From positions 2,400,540-2,464,539 of the forward strand of contig NZ_CP026378.1 of the NCBI RefSeq assembly GCF_002953215.1: DNA of 64,000 bases, in the 5' to 3' direction. Positions 20,665 through 31,837 of this stretch are shown here, piece by piece. The DNA comes from Mixta calida. Lineage in GTDB: Bacteria; Pseudomonadota; Gammaproteobacteria; Enterobacterales; Enterobacteriaceae. Position 1 is the first letter of the stretch. Each line of letters opens with the position of its first letter. The notes beneath the pieces were generated by a model that was not told where the DNA came from, made no database searches, and saw nothing but the letters and a program-made list of their open reading frames with translations. A program made the translations under genes and the position numbers.

Positions 20665-21090
20665 AATTTATTTCTTCCATAAATATAACAATCAGAGAGG
20701 TAGTTTAACGCTATTGCGCGACAGGTTTAAATCTTTATACATTTTGACGTATCTGGAACCACACGCCACGCCGCGCCGCAAAAGAAATGCAGGCGCTTAT
20801 TTACAAAAACGCTACAGGCCGCGCCCCGCAAGGGCACCCGTTATTACCTGAACGACTTTCCTGTTGAAATTAAATAGCATTAAAGAAATTTCCTGAAATG
20901 CCATCTACAGTTAAAAGTAGGCTAAATGATTCGTTCGAGCAGAGTAACCATCAAATCTGTGTACCCCGATAAAAATACGTCAGGTTGGCATAAGGGTTGC
21001 TGTACTCCCAAGAGAATACCTTCCGGAAGCTGATAAACCTTTTATAACGCTTCCATTACCTGTGCTAAAAACGAAAGGACGGGCATCGCT
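20665..21090. promoter_or_regulatory. mipA-prkA intergenic region
   Basis: 426 bp without a supported gene. It holds the sigma-54 promoter of prkA near 20986 and presumably the mipA promoter. I see no clear NtrC palindrome. Confidence 0.6.
20986..21001 (+). promoter_or_regulatory. sigma-54 promoter of prkA-yeaH
   Basis: TGGCATAAGGGTTGCT carries the invariant GG (20987-20988) and GC (20999-21000) exactly 10 bp apart, matching the sigma-54 -24/-12 consensus TGGCAC-N5-TTGCW at nearly all positions. The start of transcription would be near 21012, about 80 bp before prkA. E. coli yeaGH is known to respond to nitrogen limitation via NtrC and sigma-54. Confidence 0.85.
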
Positions 21091-23025
21091 ATGAATATAT
21101 TCGATCACTATCGTCAGCGTTATGAAGCTGCCAAGGACGAAGAGTTCACACTGCAGGAATTCCTGACCACCTGTAAGCAGGATCGCAGTGCATACGCCAA
21201 CGCGGCAGAAAGACTATTGATGGCTATCGGTGAGCCAGTCATGGTCGATACTGCCCAGGAGCCTCGCCTTTCCCGCCTGTTCTCAAACCGTGTTATCGCA
21301 CGTTATCCGGCGTTCGAAGAGTTTTATGGGATGGAGGAAGCCATTGAGCAGATTGTTTCCTATCTGAAGCATGCCGCTCAGGGCCTGGAAGAGAAAAAAC
21401 AGATCCTGTATCTGTTAGGTCCGGTCGGGGGCGGTAAATCATCGCTGGCCGAACGGTTAAAATCACTGATGCAGCGCGTTCCCATCTATGTGCTGAGCGC
21501 CGACGGCGAACGCAGCCCGGTAAACGACCATCCGCTCTGCCTGTTTAATCCGCAGGAAGACGCCAATATTCTGGAGAAAGAGTACGGCGTGCCGCGCCGC
21601 TACTTGGGCACCATCATGTCGCCATGGGCGGCCAAACGCCTGCACGAGTTCGGTGGCGACATTACCCGCTTCAAGGTAGTAAAAGTCTGGCCTTCTATTC
21701 TGGAACAGCTGGCTATCGCCAAAACGGAGCCTGGCGACGAAAATAACCAGGATATCTCCGCGCTGGTAGGCAAAGTCGATATCCGTAAGCTGGAAAACCA
21801 CGCCCAGAACGATCCCGACGCCTATGGCTATTCGGGCGCGCTCTGCCGCGCCAACCAGGGCATCATGGAATTTGTCGAGATGTTCAAGGCCCCGATCAAA
21901 GTGCTGCATCCGCTGCTGACCGCCACGCAGGAAGGCAACTACAACGGTACCGAAGGTATCTCCGCCCTGCCGTTTAACGGCATTATCCTCGCGCACTCGA
22001 ACGAATCGGAGTGGGTGCAGTTCCGCAACAATAAGAACAACGAGGCGTTTCTCGACCGCGTCTATATCGTTAAGGTGCCTTACTGCCTGCGCGTCTCGGA
22101 AGAGATCAAGATTTACGAGAAGCTGCTTAACCACAGCGAGCTGACCCACGCGCCCTGCGCGCCCGGTACGCTGGAAACGCTGGCGCGCTTCTCTATCCTG
22201 TCGCGCATGAAAGAGCCGGAAAACTCCAGCATCTATTCCAAGATGCGTGTCTATGACGGCGAAAGCCTGAAAGATACCGATCCAAAAGCGAAGTCGTATC
22301 AGGAGTATCGCGACTATGCTGGCGTGGATGAAGGGATGAACGGGCTTTCGACGCGTTTCGCCTTTAAGATCCTGTCGCGCGTGTTTAACTTCGACCACAC
22401 CGAGGTGGCCGCGAACCCGGTTCATCTGTTCTATGTGTTGGAGCAGCAGATTGAGCGCGAACAGTTCCCGCAGGAGCTGGCGGAGAAATATCTGGAGTTC
22501 CTCAAAGGCTATCTGATCCCTAAATACGCCGAGTTTATCGGCAAAGAGATCCAGACTGCCTATCTGGAATCCTATTCCGAATATGGACAGAACATTTTCG
22601 ACCGCTACGTTACCTACGCGGACTTCTGGATTCAGGATCAGGAGTATCGCGATCCCGATACCGGTCAGCTGTTCGACCGTGAGGCGCTGAACGCCGAGCT
22701 GGAGAAGATCGAAAAACCGGCGGGCATCAGCAATCCGAAGGATTTCCGCAACGAAATCGTCAACTTCGTGCTGCGCGCGCGTGCGCAGAATAACGGGCGA
22801 AATCCCAACTGGACCAGCTATGAGAAGCTGCGCACGGTTATAGAGAAGAAAATGTTCTCGAATACTGAGGAGCTGCTGCCGGTTATCTCGTTTAACGCGA
22901 AAACGTCAACCGACGAACAGAAAAAACATGATGATTTTGTCGACCGTATGATGGAGAAAGGCTATACCCGCAAGCAGGTGCGTCTGCTGTGCGAATGGTA
23001 TTTGCGCGTGCGCAAATCGAGTTAA
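21091..23025 (+). CDS. prkA: PrkA/YeaG serine protein kinase (AAA+)
   Basis: 644 aa, the same length as E. coli YeaG. An N-terminal AAA-type domain carries Walker A GPVGGGKS at residues 110-117; the C-terminal part is the PrkA kinase-like domain. In E. coli YeaG acts with YeaH in sustained nitrogen starvation and stationary-phase stress; the ribosome binding site AAAGGACG precedes the ATG. First gene of the prkA-yeaH operon. Confidence 0.96.
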   Translation: MNIFDHYRQRYEAAKDEEFTLQEFLTTCKQDRSAYANAAERLLMAIGEPVMVDTAQEPRLSRLFSNRVIARYPAFEEFYGMEEAIEQIVSYLKHAAQGLEEKKQILYLLGPVGGGKSSLAERLKSLMQRVPIYVLSADGERSPVNDHPLCLFNPQEDANILEKEYGVPRRYLGTIMSPWAAKRLHEFGGDITRFKVVKVWPSILEQLAIAKTEPGDENNQDISALVGKVDIRKLENHAQNDPDAYGYSGALCRANQGIMEFVEMFKAPIKVLHPLLTATQEGNYNGTEGISALPFNGIILAHSNESEWVQFRNNKNNEAFLDRVYIVKVPYCLRVSEEIKIYEKLLNHSELTHAPCAPGTLETLARFSILSRMKEPENSSIYSKMRVYDGESLKDTDPKAKSYQEYRDYAGVDEGMNGLSTRFAFKILSRVFNFDHTEVAANPVHLFYVLEQQIEREQFPQELAEKYLEFLKGYLIPKYAEFIGKEIQTAYLESYSEYGQNIFDRYVTYADFWIQDQEYRDPDTGQLFDREALNAELEKIEKPAGISNPKDFRNEIVNFVLRARAQNNGRNPNWTSYEKLRTVIEKKMFSNTEELLPVISFNAKTSTDEQKKHDDFVDRMMEKGYTRKQVRLLCEWYLRVRKSS

Positions 23026-23065
23026 GTCATGTAAGCACATAAACGCGTAACGGAAGCGAAAGTAA

Positions 23066-24394
<1,329 letters not shown>

Positions 24395-24522
24395 CTGTCC
24401 TGGAACTCGTTGCCTGACTGGCGCTGTCCTGAGAGAGAACGGACGACGTTGCATCTTCAGCGGAAAACCGCCGCAGCGCTTTCCACTCTCGCCGCATTCG
24501 TAAAAGGCGGAACGCGAGCAAC

Positions 24523-24550
24523 AAAAAAGCCGGTCGTTGACCGGCTTTTT
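24523..24550. terminator. terminator between yeaH and the KilAC gene
   Basis: Stem AAAAAAGCCGGTC/GACCGGCTTTTT (24523-24535, 24539-24550) with a 3-nt loop, A run on one side and T run on the other, so it is bidirectional between convergent genes. The 24.40-24.52 kb stretch before it holds nothing I recognise. Confidence 0.85.
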
Positions 24551-24592
24551 ACTCTCTGTCGCATCCTTTCATCATCTTATCCTGTTTAACCG

Positions 24593-25303
24593 TCAGGCCG
24601 CTGCGCCCTTAGGCTGTGATGCGAGGTGGCCTGCCCACAGGCTGGCGACCCATTTAACCCCTTTCGGCGTAAAGCGCGCCTGTGAAAAGGCATGCTGATT
24701 TTCGCCTACCCCGGAGCGCAGAGTGAAACGTCCGGCGTTGAGATGCTGCTGATGCGGCGTTAAGGTGCCGCTCATACGGTACATGATATTTCGTTCCAGC
24801 AGGAACTGACGAAAATCGGGCTCTTTCACCTTCAGCATTTTGCATACCTGACGGAAGCCCATTGATTCCTCTTCAACCGTGACGTAACGGTCGAAGAATT
24901 CCGCCTTGGGGGCGAAAAGCGCCAGCTGCTGCTCTGCTTTCTGGCGCTGCTCGAACTGCTCAGCCCAGGCGCGCGCCGCTTCGGCCGGATTGGTGAAATC
25001 GGGCAGATGCGCCACTTTTTCCCGCTCCTGCCAGCGATCGAGCGCTTCCGCCGTAAAGGCCGGCGACAGGCGCGCGACGGCCAGCACCGAATCGCGTTTG
25101 TTAAGACGATACTCCTGTCGCACCGTTCCGTCGGCTTCATAATCCCATGCCGTCAGCGGCTGCGACAGCCGTTGCGCGGTTTCCAGACTTTTAATCAGAC
25201 GTTTCACTTCGCCATGGGTATTGCCGGTCATCTCAGCGATTTCACGGCTACTCATTGTGACGGATTGATGAAGAGCGTTCAGGCTCTCAGTTGAAATCAT
25301 CAT
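24593..25303 (-). CDS. SOS-box-controlled phage-type antirepressor (Rha-like N-terminus, KilAC C-terminus)
   Basis: 236 aa from the tandem ATG at 25303/25300, preceded by GGTGAAGC. The N-terminal part (about 10-95: SVTMSSREIAEMTG, then EALDRWQE) resembles the Rha regulatory domain of phages. The middle is a Gln/Glu-rich helical stretch. The C-terminal part (about 140-225: FFDRYVTVEEESMGFRQVCK, MLKVKEPDFRQFLLERNIMY, ARFTPKGVKWV) is the KilAC DNA-binding domain of antirepressors. No other phage gene adjoins it; it stands between yeaH and cvrA. A LexA box overlaps its predicted promoter. Such proteins in Salmonella Gifsy phages are SOS-induced antirepressors that inactivate prophage repressors; whether this one does so is unknown. 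Confidence 0.8.
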   Translation of the reverse strand: MMISTESLNALHQSVTMSSREIAEMTGNTHGEVKRLIKSLETAQRLSQPLTAWDYEADGTVRQEYRLNKRDSVLAVARLSPAFTAEALDRWQEREKVAHLPDFTNPAEAARAWAEQFEQRQKAEQQLALFAPKAEFFDRYVTVEEESMGFRQVCKMLKVKEPDFRQFLLERNIMYRMSGTLTPHQQHLNAGRFTLRSGVGENQHAFSQARFTPKGVKWVASLWAGHLASQPKGAAA

Positions 25304-25354
25304 AGCTTCACCATTTACTTGCAAATAGCAACAGCCCCGTGAGGGAGTACAAAT

Positions 25355-25383
25355 AGTATACTGATTACTGTGTGGATATCCAG
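25355..25383 (-). promoter_or_regulatory. promoter of the KilAC gene
   Basis: On the minus strand a -10 TATACT (25360-25355) with a weak -35 CTGGAT (25383-25378) 17 bp upstream. The LexA box covers the -35 and most of the spacer. Transcription would start near 25348, about 45 bp before the ATG. Confidence 0.55.
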
Positions 25384-25385
25384 TA
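25366..25385. promoter_or_regulatory. LexA (SOS) box
   Basis: TACTGTGTGGATATCCAGTA has perfect outer half-sites TACTG-N10-CAGTA, the exact layout of the enterobacterial LexA consensus, with one deviation (CCAG for ACAG) in the inner right CAG context. It lies 63-82 bp upstream of the KilAC start. Confidence 0.8.
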
Positions 25386-25549
25386 TTTTTTTTAATCAAC
25401 GCAGATTTGCGAGGCGTTACAAGGAAAATGAAAAACTTTTTTGTCCGCTTATGACAAGCTATTGATAAAGCATTATCTTTTGAAAACGGCTATAGTAGAG
25501 CCACACCTGCATCGCCCCCTGTTATCCTGTATCGCGAGGAGAGTCCGCC

Positions 25550-27277
25550 TTGAATGCCAGCACCATTTACAGTCTTTTCATTATTGGTTCCGTGCTGGTG
25601 GCTTCAAGCATCCTGCTCAGCGCTTTCTCTTCTCGCTTAGGCATTCCCATTCTGGTGATCTTTCTGGCGCTCGGCATGTTGACCGGCGTGGACGGCATCG
25701 GCGGCATCGCCTTTGATAATTATCCGCTGGCCTATATGGTCTCTAACCTGGCGCTGGCGGTGATCCTGCTGGATGGCGGCATGCGCACCCGCGCCAGTTC
25801 GCTGCGCGTGGCGCTGGGCCCGGCGCTGTCGTTGGCGACGGTCGGCGTGATGATCACCGCAGGGCTGACCGGCGTGGCCGCCGCCTGGCTGTTTCAACTT
25901 GATATGATGCAGGGTTTTCTGATCGGCGCGATTATCGGCTCGACCGACGCCGCCGCGGTGTTTTCACTGCTGGGCGACAAAGGGCTGAACGAGCGCGTCA
26001 GCTCGACGCTGGAGATCGAATCGGGCAGCAACGATCCGATGGCGGTGTTTCTGACCATTACGCTGATTGAGATGATTCAACAGGGCGAAACCGGGCTAAG
26101 CTGGATGTTCGTAGTTCATCTGATTCAACAGTTCGGCCTGGGCATCGTGCTGGGCCTGGGCGGCGGCTGGGCTATTCAGCAGCTGATCAACCGTATTTCG
26201 CTGGCAAATGGCCTCTATCCTCTGCTGGCGGTCAGCGGCGGCATTCTGGTCTTCGCCCTGACTACCGTACTGGAAGGCAGCGGCATTCTCGCCGTCTACC
26301 TGTGCGGCTTCCTGTTAGGCAATCGCCCGATCCGCAACCGCCACGGCATTTTACAGACTTTCGACGGCATGGCCTGGCTGAGTCAGATCGGCATGTTCCT
26401 GGTGCTCGGCCTGCTGGTGACGCCTTCCGATCTCTGGCATATCGCCGTGCCGGCGATGCTGCTTTCGCTGTGGCTGATCCTCTTTGCCCGTCCGGTTTCA
26501 GTATTTGTCGGCCTGCTGCCTTTCCGTAGTTTCACGCTGCGTGAGCGCGTCTTTATCAGCTGGGTCGGCCTGCGCGGCGCGGTGCCGATTATTCTGGCGG
26601 TCTTCCCGATGATGGCCGGGCTGGAAAACGCCTCGCTATTTTTTAACATCGCCTTTTTCGTGGTGCTGGTCTCGCTGATGTTGCAGGGCACCTCGCTCGG
26701 TTTCGCCGCGAAAAAGGCGAAGGTTATCGTCCCGCCTACCGCCTCGCCCATTAGCCGCGCCGGGCTTGATATCCATCCTGAAAACCCATGGGAACAGTTT
26801 GTGTACCAGCTGAGCGCGGATAAATGGTGCGTCGGCGCCGCGCTGCGCGATTTGCAGATGCCGCGTGAAACCCGTATCGCCGCGCTGTTCCGCAACAATG
26901 TGCTGATGCACCCTACCGGCAATACGCGTTTGCGCGAAGGCGACGTGCTGTGCGTTATCGGCCGCGAACGCGATCTGCCCGCGCTCGGCAGGCTGTTCAG
27001 CCAGTCGCCGCCGGTGGCGCTCGATCAGCGCTTCTTTGGCGACTTTATTCTCGACGCCGACGCGCGGTTGCGCGACGTGGCGCAGATTTATGGTCTGGAG
27101 TTGAATGAAGATACCAACGATCAACAGTCGCTGGGGCAGCTGATTCTGGGCATGCTGGGCGGCGCGCCGGTTGTCGGCGATCAGGTGGAATGGAATGCGC
27201 TGATCTGGACCGTAGCGGAGAAAGAGGATAATCAGGTGATCAAAATTGGCGTGCGCGTGCCGGAAGAGAAGGAATAA
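25550..27277 (+). CDS. cvrA: CvrA (YcgO), K+/H+ antiporter family NhaP2
   Basis: 575 aa of the CPA1 family with about 12-13 membrane segments in the first 400 residues, then cytosolic TrkA-C (about 405-485) and CorC/HlyC-like domains. The start codon is TTG at 25550, with GAGGAG 8 bp upstream, and it aligns with the E. coli N-terminus (MDATTIISLF versus [10 protein letters not shown]). E. coli YcgO is needed at low osmolality for volume control. It is not followed by a clear terminator. Confidence 0.93.
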   Translation: MNASTIYSLFIIGSVLVASSILLSAFSSRLGIPILVIFLALGMLTGVDGIGGIAFDNYPLAYMVSNLALAVILLDGGMRTRASSLRVALGPALSLATVGVMITAGLTGVAAAWLFQLDMMQGFLIGAIIGSTDAAAVFSLLGDKGLNERVSSTLEIESGSNDPMAVFLTITLIEMIQQGETGLSWMFVVHLIQQFGLGIVLGLGGGWAIQQLINRISLANGLYPLLAVSGGILVFALTTVLEGSGILAVYLCGFLLGNRPIRNRHGILQTFDGMAWLSQIGMFLVLGLLVTPSDLWHIAVPAMLLSLWLILFARPVSVFVGLLPFRSFTLRERVFISWVGLRGAVPIILAVFPMMAGLENASLFFNIAFFVVLVSLMLQGTSLGFAAKKAKVIVPPTASPISRAGLDIHPENPWEQFVYQLSADKWCVGAALRDLQMPRETRIAALFRNNVLMHPTGNTRLREGDVLCVIGRERDLPALGRLFSQSPPVALDQRFFGDFILDADARLRDVAQIYGLELNEDTNDQQSLGQLILGMLGGAPVVGDQVEWNALIWTVAEKEDNQVIKIGVRVPEEKE

Positions 27278-27355
27278 TCCTGGGCGCAGCGCCTCGAAAT
27301 TCCCGCCAGAACGACTACGCTTAAAGTTCACGTCTTTCCTGGAGGGAAATAACCC

Positions 27356-27589
27356 ATGGGTCATGTAGTCAAAATTGGTCGCTACGAGATTATTGATGCA
27401 GATCTGAATGCTGAAACGGCTGATACCATCAGTATTCCCTGTCAAACCAATCCCGGTCTTAGCTACCAGCTTGACGGCTGGGATGAAGAGACCAGCGTTC
27501 CCGCGTGGATTGACGGCAAGCCGGTAGATCTTGAGATCGGGCATTACGATAAGCAGCAGGATCGCTGGATTTTAAAAAAACCCGCCTGA
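27356..27589 (+). CDS. small soluble protein of unknown function
   Basis: 77 aa, acidic, no signal peptide or membrane segment. It has a good ribosome binding site (GGAGGG, 27341-27346) and normal codon use. A single Cys sits in SIPCQTNP; Trp residues are in LDGWDE and PAWIDG; the end RWILKKP looks like a beta strand. It lies 78 bp after cvrA and may be cotranscribed. I do not recognise the family. Confidence 0.7.
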   Translation: MGHVVKIGRYEIIDADLNAETADTISIPCQTNPGLSYQLDGWDEETSVPAWIDGKPVDLEIGHYDKQQDRWILKKPA

Positions 27590-27726
27590 GCGACAGCGTC
27601 GATTCTGTCCGCGCTCAACTAACGGGTGGGTTAAAGGGGCAGTCGCCAGGCTGCTCCTGATTTTTGAGTTTCCGCTTTCCTTTTTCTTTACTTCTCTCTA
27701 CCCTGTGCAGCTCAAAAAAATACAGG

Positions 27727-28932
27727 ATGTTAACTTCCTTAATGCAAAAATTTACCCTTTTATTGTTGAGTCTGGTGCTGCTGGCGCCGCTGGGCATCGA
27801 TCTCTATTTGCCGACGCTGCCTGATATTGCCGTGGGATTATCGACGCCTGTCGCTATCGTGCAGACTACCATTCCCATCTTCCTGCTGGTGATGGGGCTG
27901 GGGCAAATCATCGCCGGACCCCTGGTCGATAACTTTGGCCGTAAGCCAATCGCGATGATTGGCCTGCTGCTCTATATCTGCGGCAGCGCGCTGGCCGCCT
28001 GCGCGCTGAACTGGCCAATGTTTCTGCTGGCGCGCGTGGTGCAGGGCTGCGCCGTCTGCTGCACCGCGGTCGTCGCCTTCAGCGGCGTGCGCGATCGGCT
28101 GGCGGGCGATGAAGCGGCGCAGGCCTACGGCTTTCTGAACGGCGCGCTGAATATCGTCCCGGCGCTGGCGCCGATGCTGGGCGGCTTTCTGGCGGAAGCG
28201 TTCGGCTGGCGAGCGCCCTTCTGGTTCCTGGTCTGCTACGCGCTGTTTATCAGCCTGCTGATCGGCCTGCTGCTGCCGGAAACGCGTCCGGCGGATACGC
28301 GCAAGGTTAAAGGTCTGCCGCTGCGTCAATACGGCGCCATTTTGCGAGAGCCGCGCTTTCTGGCTTTCGCCTTCGCCAATGCAGGCGCGCTGGGTATGGT
28401 GTTGACCTATGTCTCGCTGGCGCCGCATGTGCTGATGACCGAAGGCCGCCTGAGCGCTCTGCAATTTTCCATCGCCTTCGGCGCTAACGGTTTCTGGATT
28501 ATGCTGGTCAGCGTGCTGGTGAATAAGATGATCCGTAAGGTGGGCCGCCCGCTCTGTCTGGCGATCGGCACGCTGGCGATGCTGTTGGGCGCCGCGCTGC
28601 TGTTCGCTGGCGAGATGCTGTTTCCTGCGCATCTGCAGACGCACTGGGCGCTCTATATGCTGCCGGTGGCGATCTCTGTTGCCGGGCTCGCCTTTACCGT
28701 CGGACCGGCTACCAGCTATGCGCTGGAGCCTTATCAGCAGCAGGCTGGCGTCGCATCCGCGCTGGCGGGATTTATTCAGATGGCGGGCGGATCGTCCGCC
28801 AGTCTGTTGATGATGGCGCTGCCGCTGGCAGAAAAAGATGCGCTGGCGCTGATGATGCTGGCGGGCGCAGCGCTCACGTTTCTGGCGTGGCGCTGCAGTA
28901 AAAAGATGCGCGGCTCGCTCACCGCGCTGTAA
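27727..28932 (+). CDS. Bcr/CflA-type MFS drug exporter
   Basis: 401 aa from the ATG at 27727 (or 396 aa from 27742; neither has a strong ribosome binding site). Twelve predicted membrane helices; the DHA1 signature PTLPDIAVGL after helix 1 and the loop GPLVDNFGRKP between helices 2 and 3 place it with Bcr/CflA/CmlA multidrug transporters. Substrate unknown. It converges with dadX, only 3 bp apart at the stops. Not present next to dadX in E. coli. Confidence 0.85.
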   Translation: MLTSLMQKFTLLLLSLVLLAPLGIDLYLPTLPDIAVGLSTPVAIVQTTIPIFLLVMGLGQIIAGPLVDNFGRKPIAMIGLLLYICGSALAACALNWPMFLLARVVQGCAVCCTAVVAFSGVRDRLAGDEAAQAYGFLNGALNIVPALAPMLGGFLAEAFGWRAPFWFLVCYALFISLLIGLLLPETRPADTRKVKGLPLRQYGAILREPRFLAFAFANAGALGMVLTYVSLAPHVLMTEGRLSALQFSIAFGANGFWIMLVSVLVNKMIRKVGRPLCLAIGTLAMLLGAALLFAGEMLFPAHLQTHWALYMLPVAISVAGLAFTVGPATSYALEPYQQQAGVASALAGFIQMAGGSSASLLMMALPLAEKDALALMMLAGAALTFLAWRCSKKMRGSLTAL

Positions 28933-28935
28933 CGC

Positions 28936-30006
28936 TTATTGCACGTCAACCGGCACCCGCGGCGCGAGCGCGCACATCAGCTCATAGCCAACGGTGCCGG
29001 CGCTGCTGGCCACCTCGTCAATTTTGATCTGATCGCCCCACAGTTCGACCTTCGATCCAATGCCCGCCTGCGGACAGGGCGTCAAATCGACCATTAGCAT
29101 ATCCATCGATACCGCGCCCAGCGTGTGCGTACGCACGCCGTCCACCATCACCGGCGTGCCGGTAGGCGCATGGCGCGGATAACCATCGGCGTAGCCGCAG
29201 GCGACGACGCCGATGCGCTGCTCCGCCTGAGCATGATAACGATAGCCGTAACCGACGCCCGCGCCCGCCTTCAGCGGCTGAACGCCGATAATATCGCTGG
29301 TCAGGGTCATCGCCGGTTTCAGGCCGGTGCCGGCGATATCCTGCCACTGACCACTTGGCGACGCGCCGTACAGCACAATGCCGGGGCGCACCCAGTCAAA
29401 GTGCGCTTCGGGATGCCAGAGCGTCGCCGCCGAATTAGATAACGAGCGCGGGCAGTTCAGCCCTTCTGCCGCCCGTTCGACCTGCTTCATTGGCTCGACA
29501 ATGCCCTCTTCTCTTTCCGCCTCGGCGAAATGGGTCATGAGCGTCATTTCGCCGACATTGTCCAGCGCGCGCAGCTTTCGCCATACGTTATGCACCTGCT
29601 CCGGCAGAAAACCCAGCCGGTTCATACCGGTGTTCACCTTCACATAAATATCCAGCGGCGCGCTCAGCTGCGCCTCGGCGATCGCCTTAATCTGCCAGTT
29701 GCTGTGAACGCTGGTGGTCAGACGATAGCGATCCAGCAGTTCCAGCTCATCGCGGTGAAAAAAGCCTTCCAGCAGCAGGATCGGTTTTTTCCAGCCGCGC
29801 TCGCGCAGCAGAATCGCTTCTTCAAGGTTCAGCAGGGCAAACCCATCGGTATCGGCAAGATGTTGCCAGATACGATCGATGCCGTGGCCGTAGCCGTTAG
29901 CTTTTACAACGGACCAGACGCGGGAATGGGGCGCGGCCTGGCGAACAATCGCCAGGTTTTGCCGCAACGCAGCACTATGTATGGTTGCGACAATTGGACG
30001 TGACAT
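28936..30006 (-). CDS. dadX: Catabolic alanine racemase
   Basis: 356 aa PLP enzyme. The Schiff-base lysine is K35 in VVKANGYGHG; the second catalytic Tyr is in the YGYRYHAQ/IGVVACGYADGYPR region. It converts L-alanine to D-alanine for degradation by DadA. It is 20 bp downstream of dadA, as in the E. coli dadAX operon. Confidence 0.95.
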   Translation of the reverse strand: MSRPIVATIHSAALRQNLAIVRQAAPHSRVWSVVKANGYGHGIDRIWQHLADTDGFALLNLEEAILLRERGWKKPILLLEGFFHRDELELLDRYRLTTSVHSNWQIKAIAEAQLSAPLDIYVKVNTGMNRLGFLPEQVHNVWRKLRALDNVGEMTLMTHFAEAEREEGIVEPMKQVERAAEGLNCPRSLSNSAATLWHPEAHFDWVRPGIVLYGASPSGQWQDIAGTGLKPAMTLTSDIIGVQPLKAGAGVGYGYRYHAQAEQRIGVVACGYADGYPRHAPTGTPVMVDGVRTHTLGAVSMDMLMVDLTPCPQAGIGSKVELWGDQIKIDEVASSAGTVGYELMCALAPRVPVDVQ

Positions 30007-30025
30007 AACCTCTCCTTGTAACTCG

Positions 30026-31330
30026 TTAACGTGTAACGTTAGCGTTATGCAGCTGCTGGTGGGTTACCGGCGAAAAACCGGGCAGATAACGCAGTACCGA
30101 CAGGTCATCTGCGGCGATAGCCGGCTTTTTGCCAGAGATAATATCAGAAAGCAGCTGACCTGAACCGCACGCCATCGTCCAACCGAGTGTCCCGTGACCG
30201 GTATTCAAGTAAAGATTCTTCAGCGGCGTAGCGCCGACGATCGGCGTGCCGTCCGGCGTCATCGGGCGCAAGCCGGTCCAGAAGCTGGCCTGCTCGATAT
30301 GGCCGCCGTTGGGATAGAGATCGCGCACCACCATCTCCAGCGTTTCGCGCCGCGCCGGCAGCAGCCGGGTATTGAAGCCGACGATTTCCGCCATGCCCCC
30401 CACGCGGATGCGCTGGTCGAAACGGGTAATGGCGACCTTATAGGTTTCATCCAGCACGGTAGAGACCGGCGCGCCCGCCTCATCGCGCAGAGGAATGGTC
30501 AGCGAGTAGCCTTTCAGCGGATAGACCGGAATTGACACGATATCTTTCAACAGCGCGGTGGACCAGGAACCAAAAGCGACCACATAGCTGTCCGCCGTCA
30601 ACACTTCATTGCCGCACTTCACGCCTGCGATACGATTGCCCTCGCGCAGCAGCCGATCGACGGCGGTATTGAAGCGGAAAGTGACGCCCGCCTGCGCAGC
30701 CATCTCCGCCAGCCGCTGAGTAAACAGCTGGCAGTCGCCGGTTTCATCGTTCGGCAAGCGCAGCCCGCCGGTCAGCTTATGACAGGTCGCCGCCAGCGCT
30801 GGCTCTACGCGGGAGAGCTGCTGCGCCTCCAGCAGCTCGTAGGGCACGCCCGCCTCTTTCAGTACGGCGATATCCTTACTGGCGCTTTCATACTGTTGCG
30901 CGGTGCGGAACAGCTGCAGCGTGCCGCCCTGTCGTCCTTCATAACCGATGCCGGTCTGCTCGCGCAGCGCTTTGATGCAGTCACGGCTGTACTCCGCAAT
31001 ACGCACCATACGGCTTTTGTTTTCCTGGTAGTGACGGATATCGCAGTTGCGCAGCATCTGCCACATCCACTCCAGCTGGAAGCGGCTGCCGTCAAGACGG
31101 ATCGCCAGCGGCGCATGGCGCTGAAACATCCACTTCATGGCCTTCAGCGGCACGCCCGGCGCCGCCCAGGGCGCCGCGTAACCCGGCGAGATCTGCCCGG
31201 CGTTGGCGGCGCTGGTTTCCTGCGCCGGCCCAGGCTGACGATCGACGACCGTGACTTCATGGCCTGCCTGCGCCAGATACCATGCGCTGGCGACGCCCAC
31301 TACTCCACTTCCCAGAATGACAACTCGCAT
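30026..31330 (-). CDS. dadA: D-amino acid dehydrogenase, small subunit
   Basis: 434 aa from the ATG at 31330, preceded by GGGGGAG. The FAD-binding motif [20 protein letters not shown] is at the N-terminus, and the DAO-type ending [16 protein letters not shown] is present. It oxidises D-alanine to pyruvate and passes electrons to the respiratory chain at the inner membrane. Upstream is a CRP site, in line with catabolite control in E. coli. Confidence 0.96.
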   Translation of the reverse strand: MRVVILGSGVVGVASAWYLAQAGHEVTVVDRQPGPAQETSAANAGQISPGYAAPWAAPGVPLKAMKWMFQRHAPLAIRLDGSRFQLEWMWQMLRNCDIRHYQENKSRMVRIAEYSRDCIKALREQTGIGYEGRQGGTLQLFRTAQQYESASKDIAVLKEAGVPYELLEAQQLSRVEPALAATCHKLTGGLRLPNDETGDCQLFTQRLAEMAAQAGVTFRFNTAVDRLLREGNRIAGVKCGNEVLTADSYVVAFGSWSTALLKDIVSIPVYPLKGYSLTIPLRDEAGAPVSTVLDETYKVAITRFDQRIRVGGMAEIVGFNTRLLPARRETLEMVVRDLYPNGGHIEQASFWTGLRPMTPDGTPIVGATPLKNLYLNTGHGTLGWTMACGSGQLLSDIISGKKPAIAADDLSVLRYLPGFSPVTHQQLHNANVTR

Positions 31331-31837
31331 AACTCCCCCGCGGCAAACCATTAAGAACAATATACTGAAGACAGGCCGATATGACGGATGATAATTTTGC
31401 AGCATCCGAGCCTACATAACGGTGACATATTTCACATCTTTTTTACCTCACCGATAAGTAAAAACAAGCTGGCAGGGTAATTTTGGTGGAAAATAGTGTG
31501 TTTGCAGGAAAATCAGCAGCAAGTGATGTCGGCATCGGGAAAAGATACGGCGTTCAGCAGAAATTATCTGCGTCATATAAAAAAGAAATAAACGATATTA
31601 TATTCTGCAAAACATTCCTTTAATCGCATCATTCATTATTTAAAAGTTCGTTTTTCCCCGCTGCTTTATTTTGTATTGCAGTTTCATATTGCATTCCGGT
31701 TTCGGATGGAAAACAGTGAACTATCATTAACAGTGTTCGCTCAGTTTTTTGGGCTGTCTTGTTCGGGATGAGCCTTAAACAACAGGAATCTGCGCGGCGG
31801 ATGCCGCACGTTCAGATTCATCAACGAGGAGTGCGCT
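31331..31837. promoter_or_regulatory. dadA-ycgB intergenic region
   Basis: 507 bp between divergent genes, clearly more AT-rich than the surroundings (especially 31560-31700). It contains the CRP-like site for dadA. I see no gene; no clear sigma-54 element for ycgB was found. Confidence 0.6.
31421..31436. promoter_or_regulatory. CRP-like site upstream of dadA
   Basis: GGTGA-CATATT-TCACA matches TGTGA-N6-TCACA at nine of ten positions. It lies about 90 bp upstream of the dadA ATG, a place suited to class I or II activation. E. coli dadAX is known to be controlled by CRP and Lrp. Confidence 0.7.

Noticed and set aside
20642-20851. 69-codon frame upstream of prkA
   Set aside because: No ribosome binding site or similarity, overlaps the mipA start and promoter region.
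24593-25399. KilAC gene as the edge of a second prophage
   Set aside because: Both neighbours (yeaH, cvrA) are intact host genes and no other phage gene, integrase or attachment repeat is visible around it.
31560-31720. AT-rich stretch before ycgB as a possible foreign insertion
   Set aside because: No gene, repeat or attachment-like ends; more likely a promoter-rich intergenic region.
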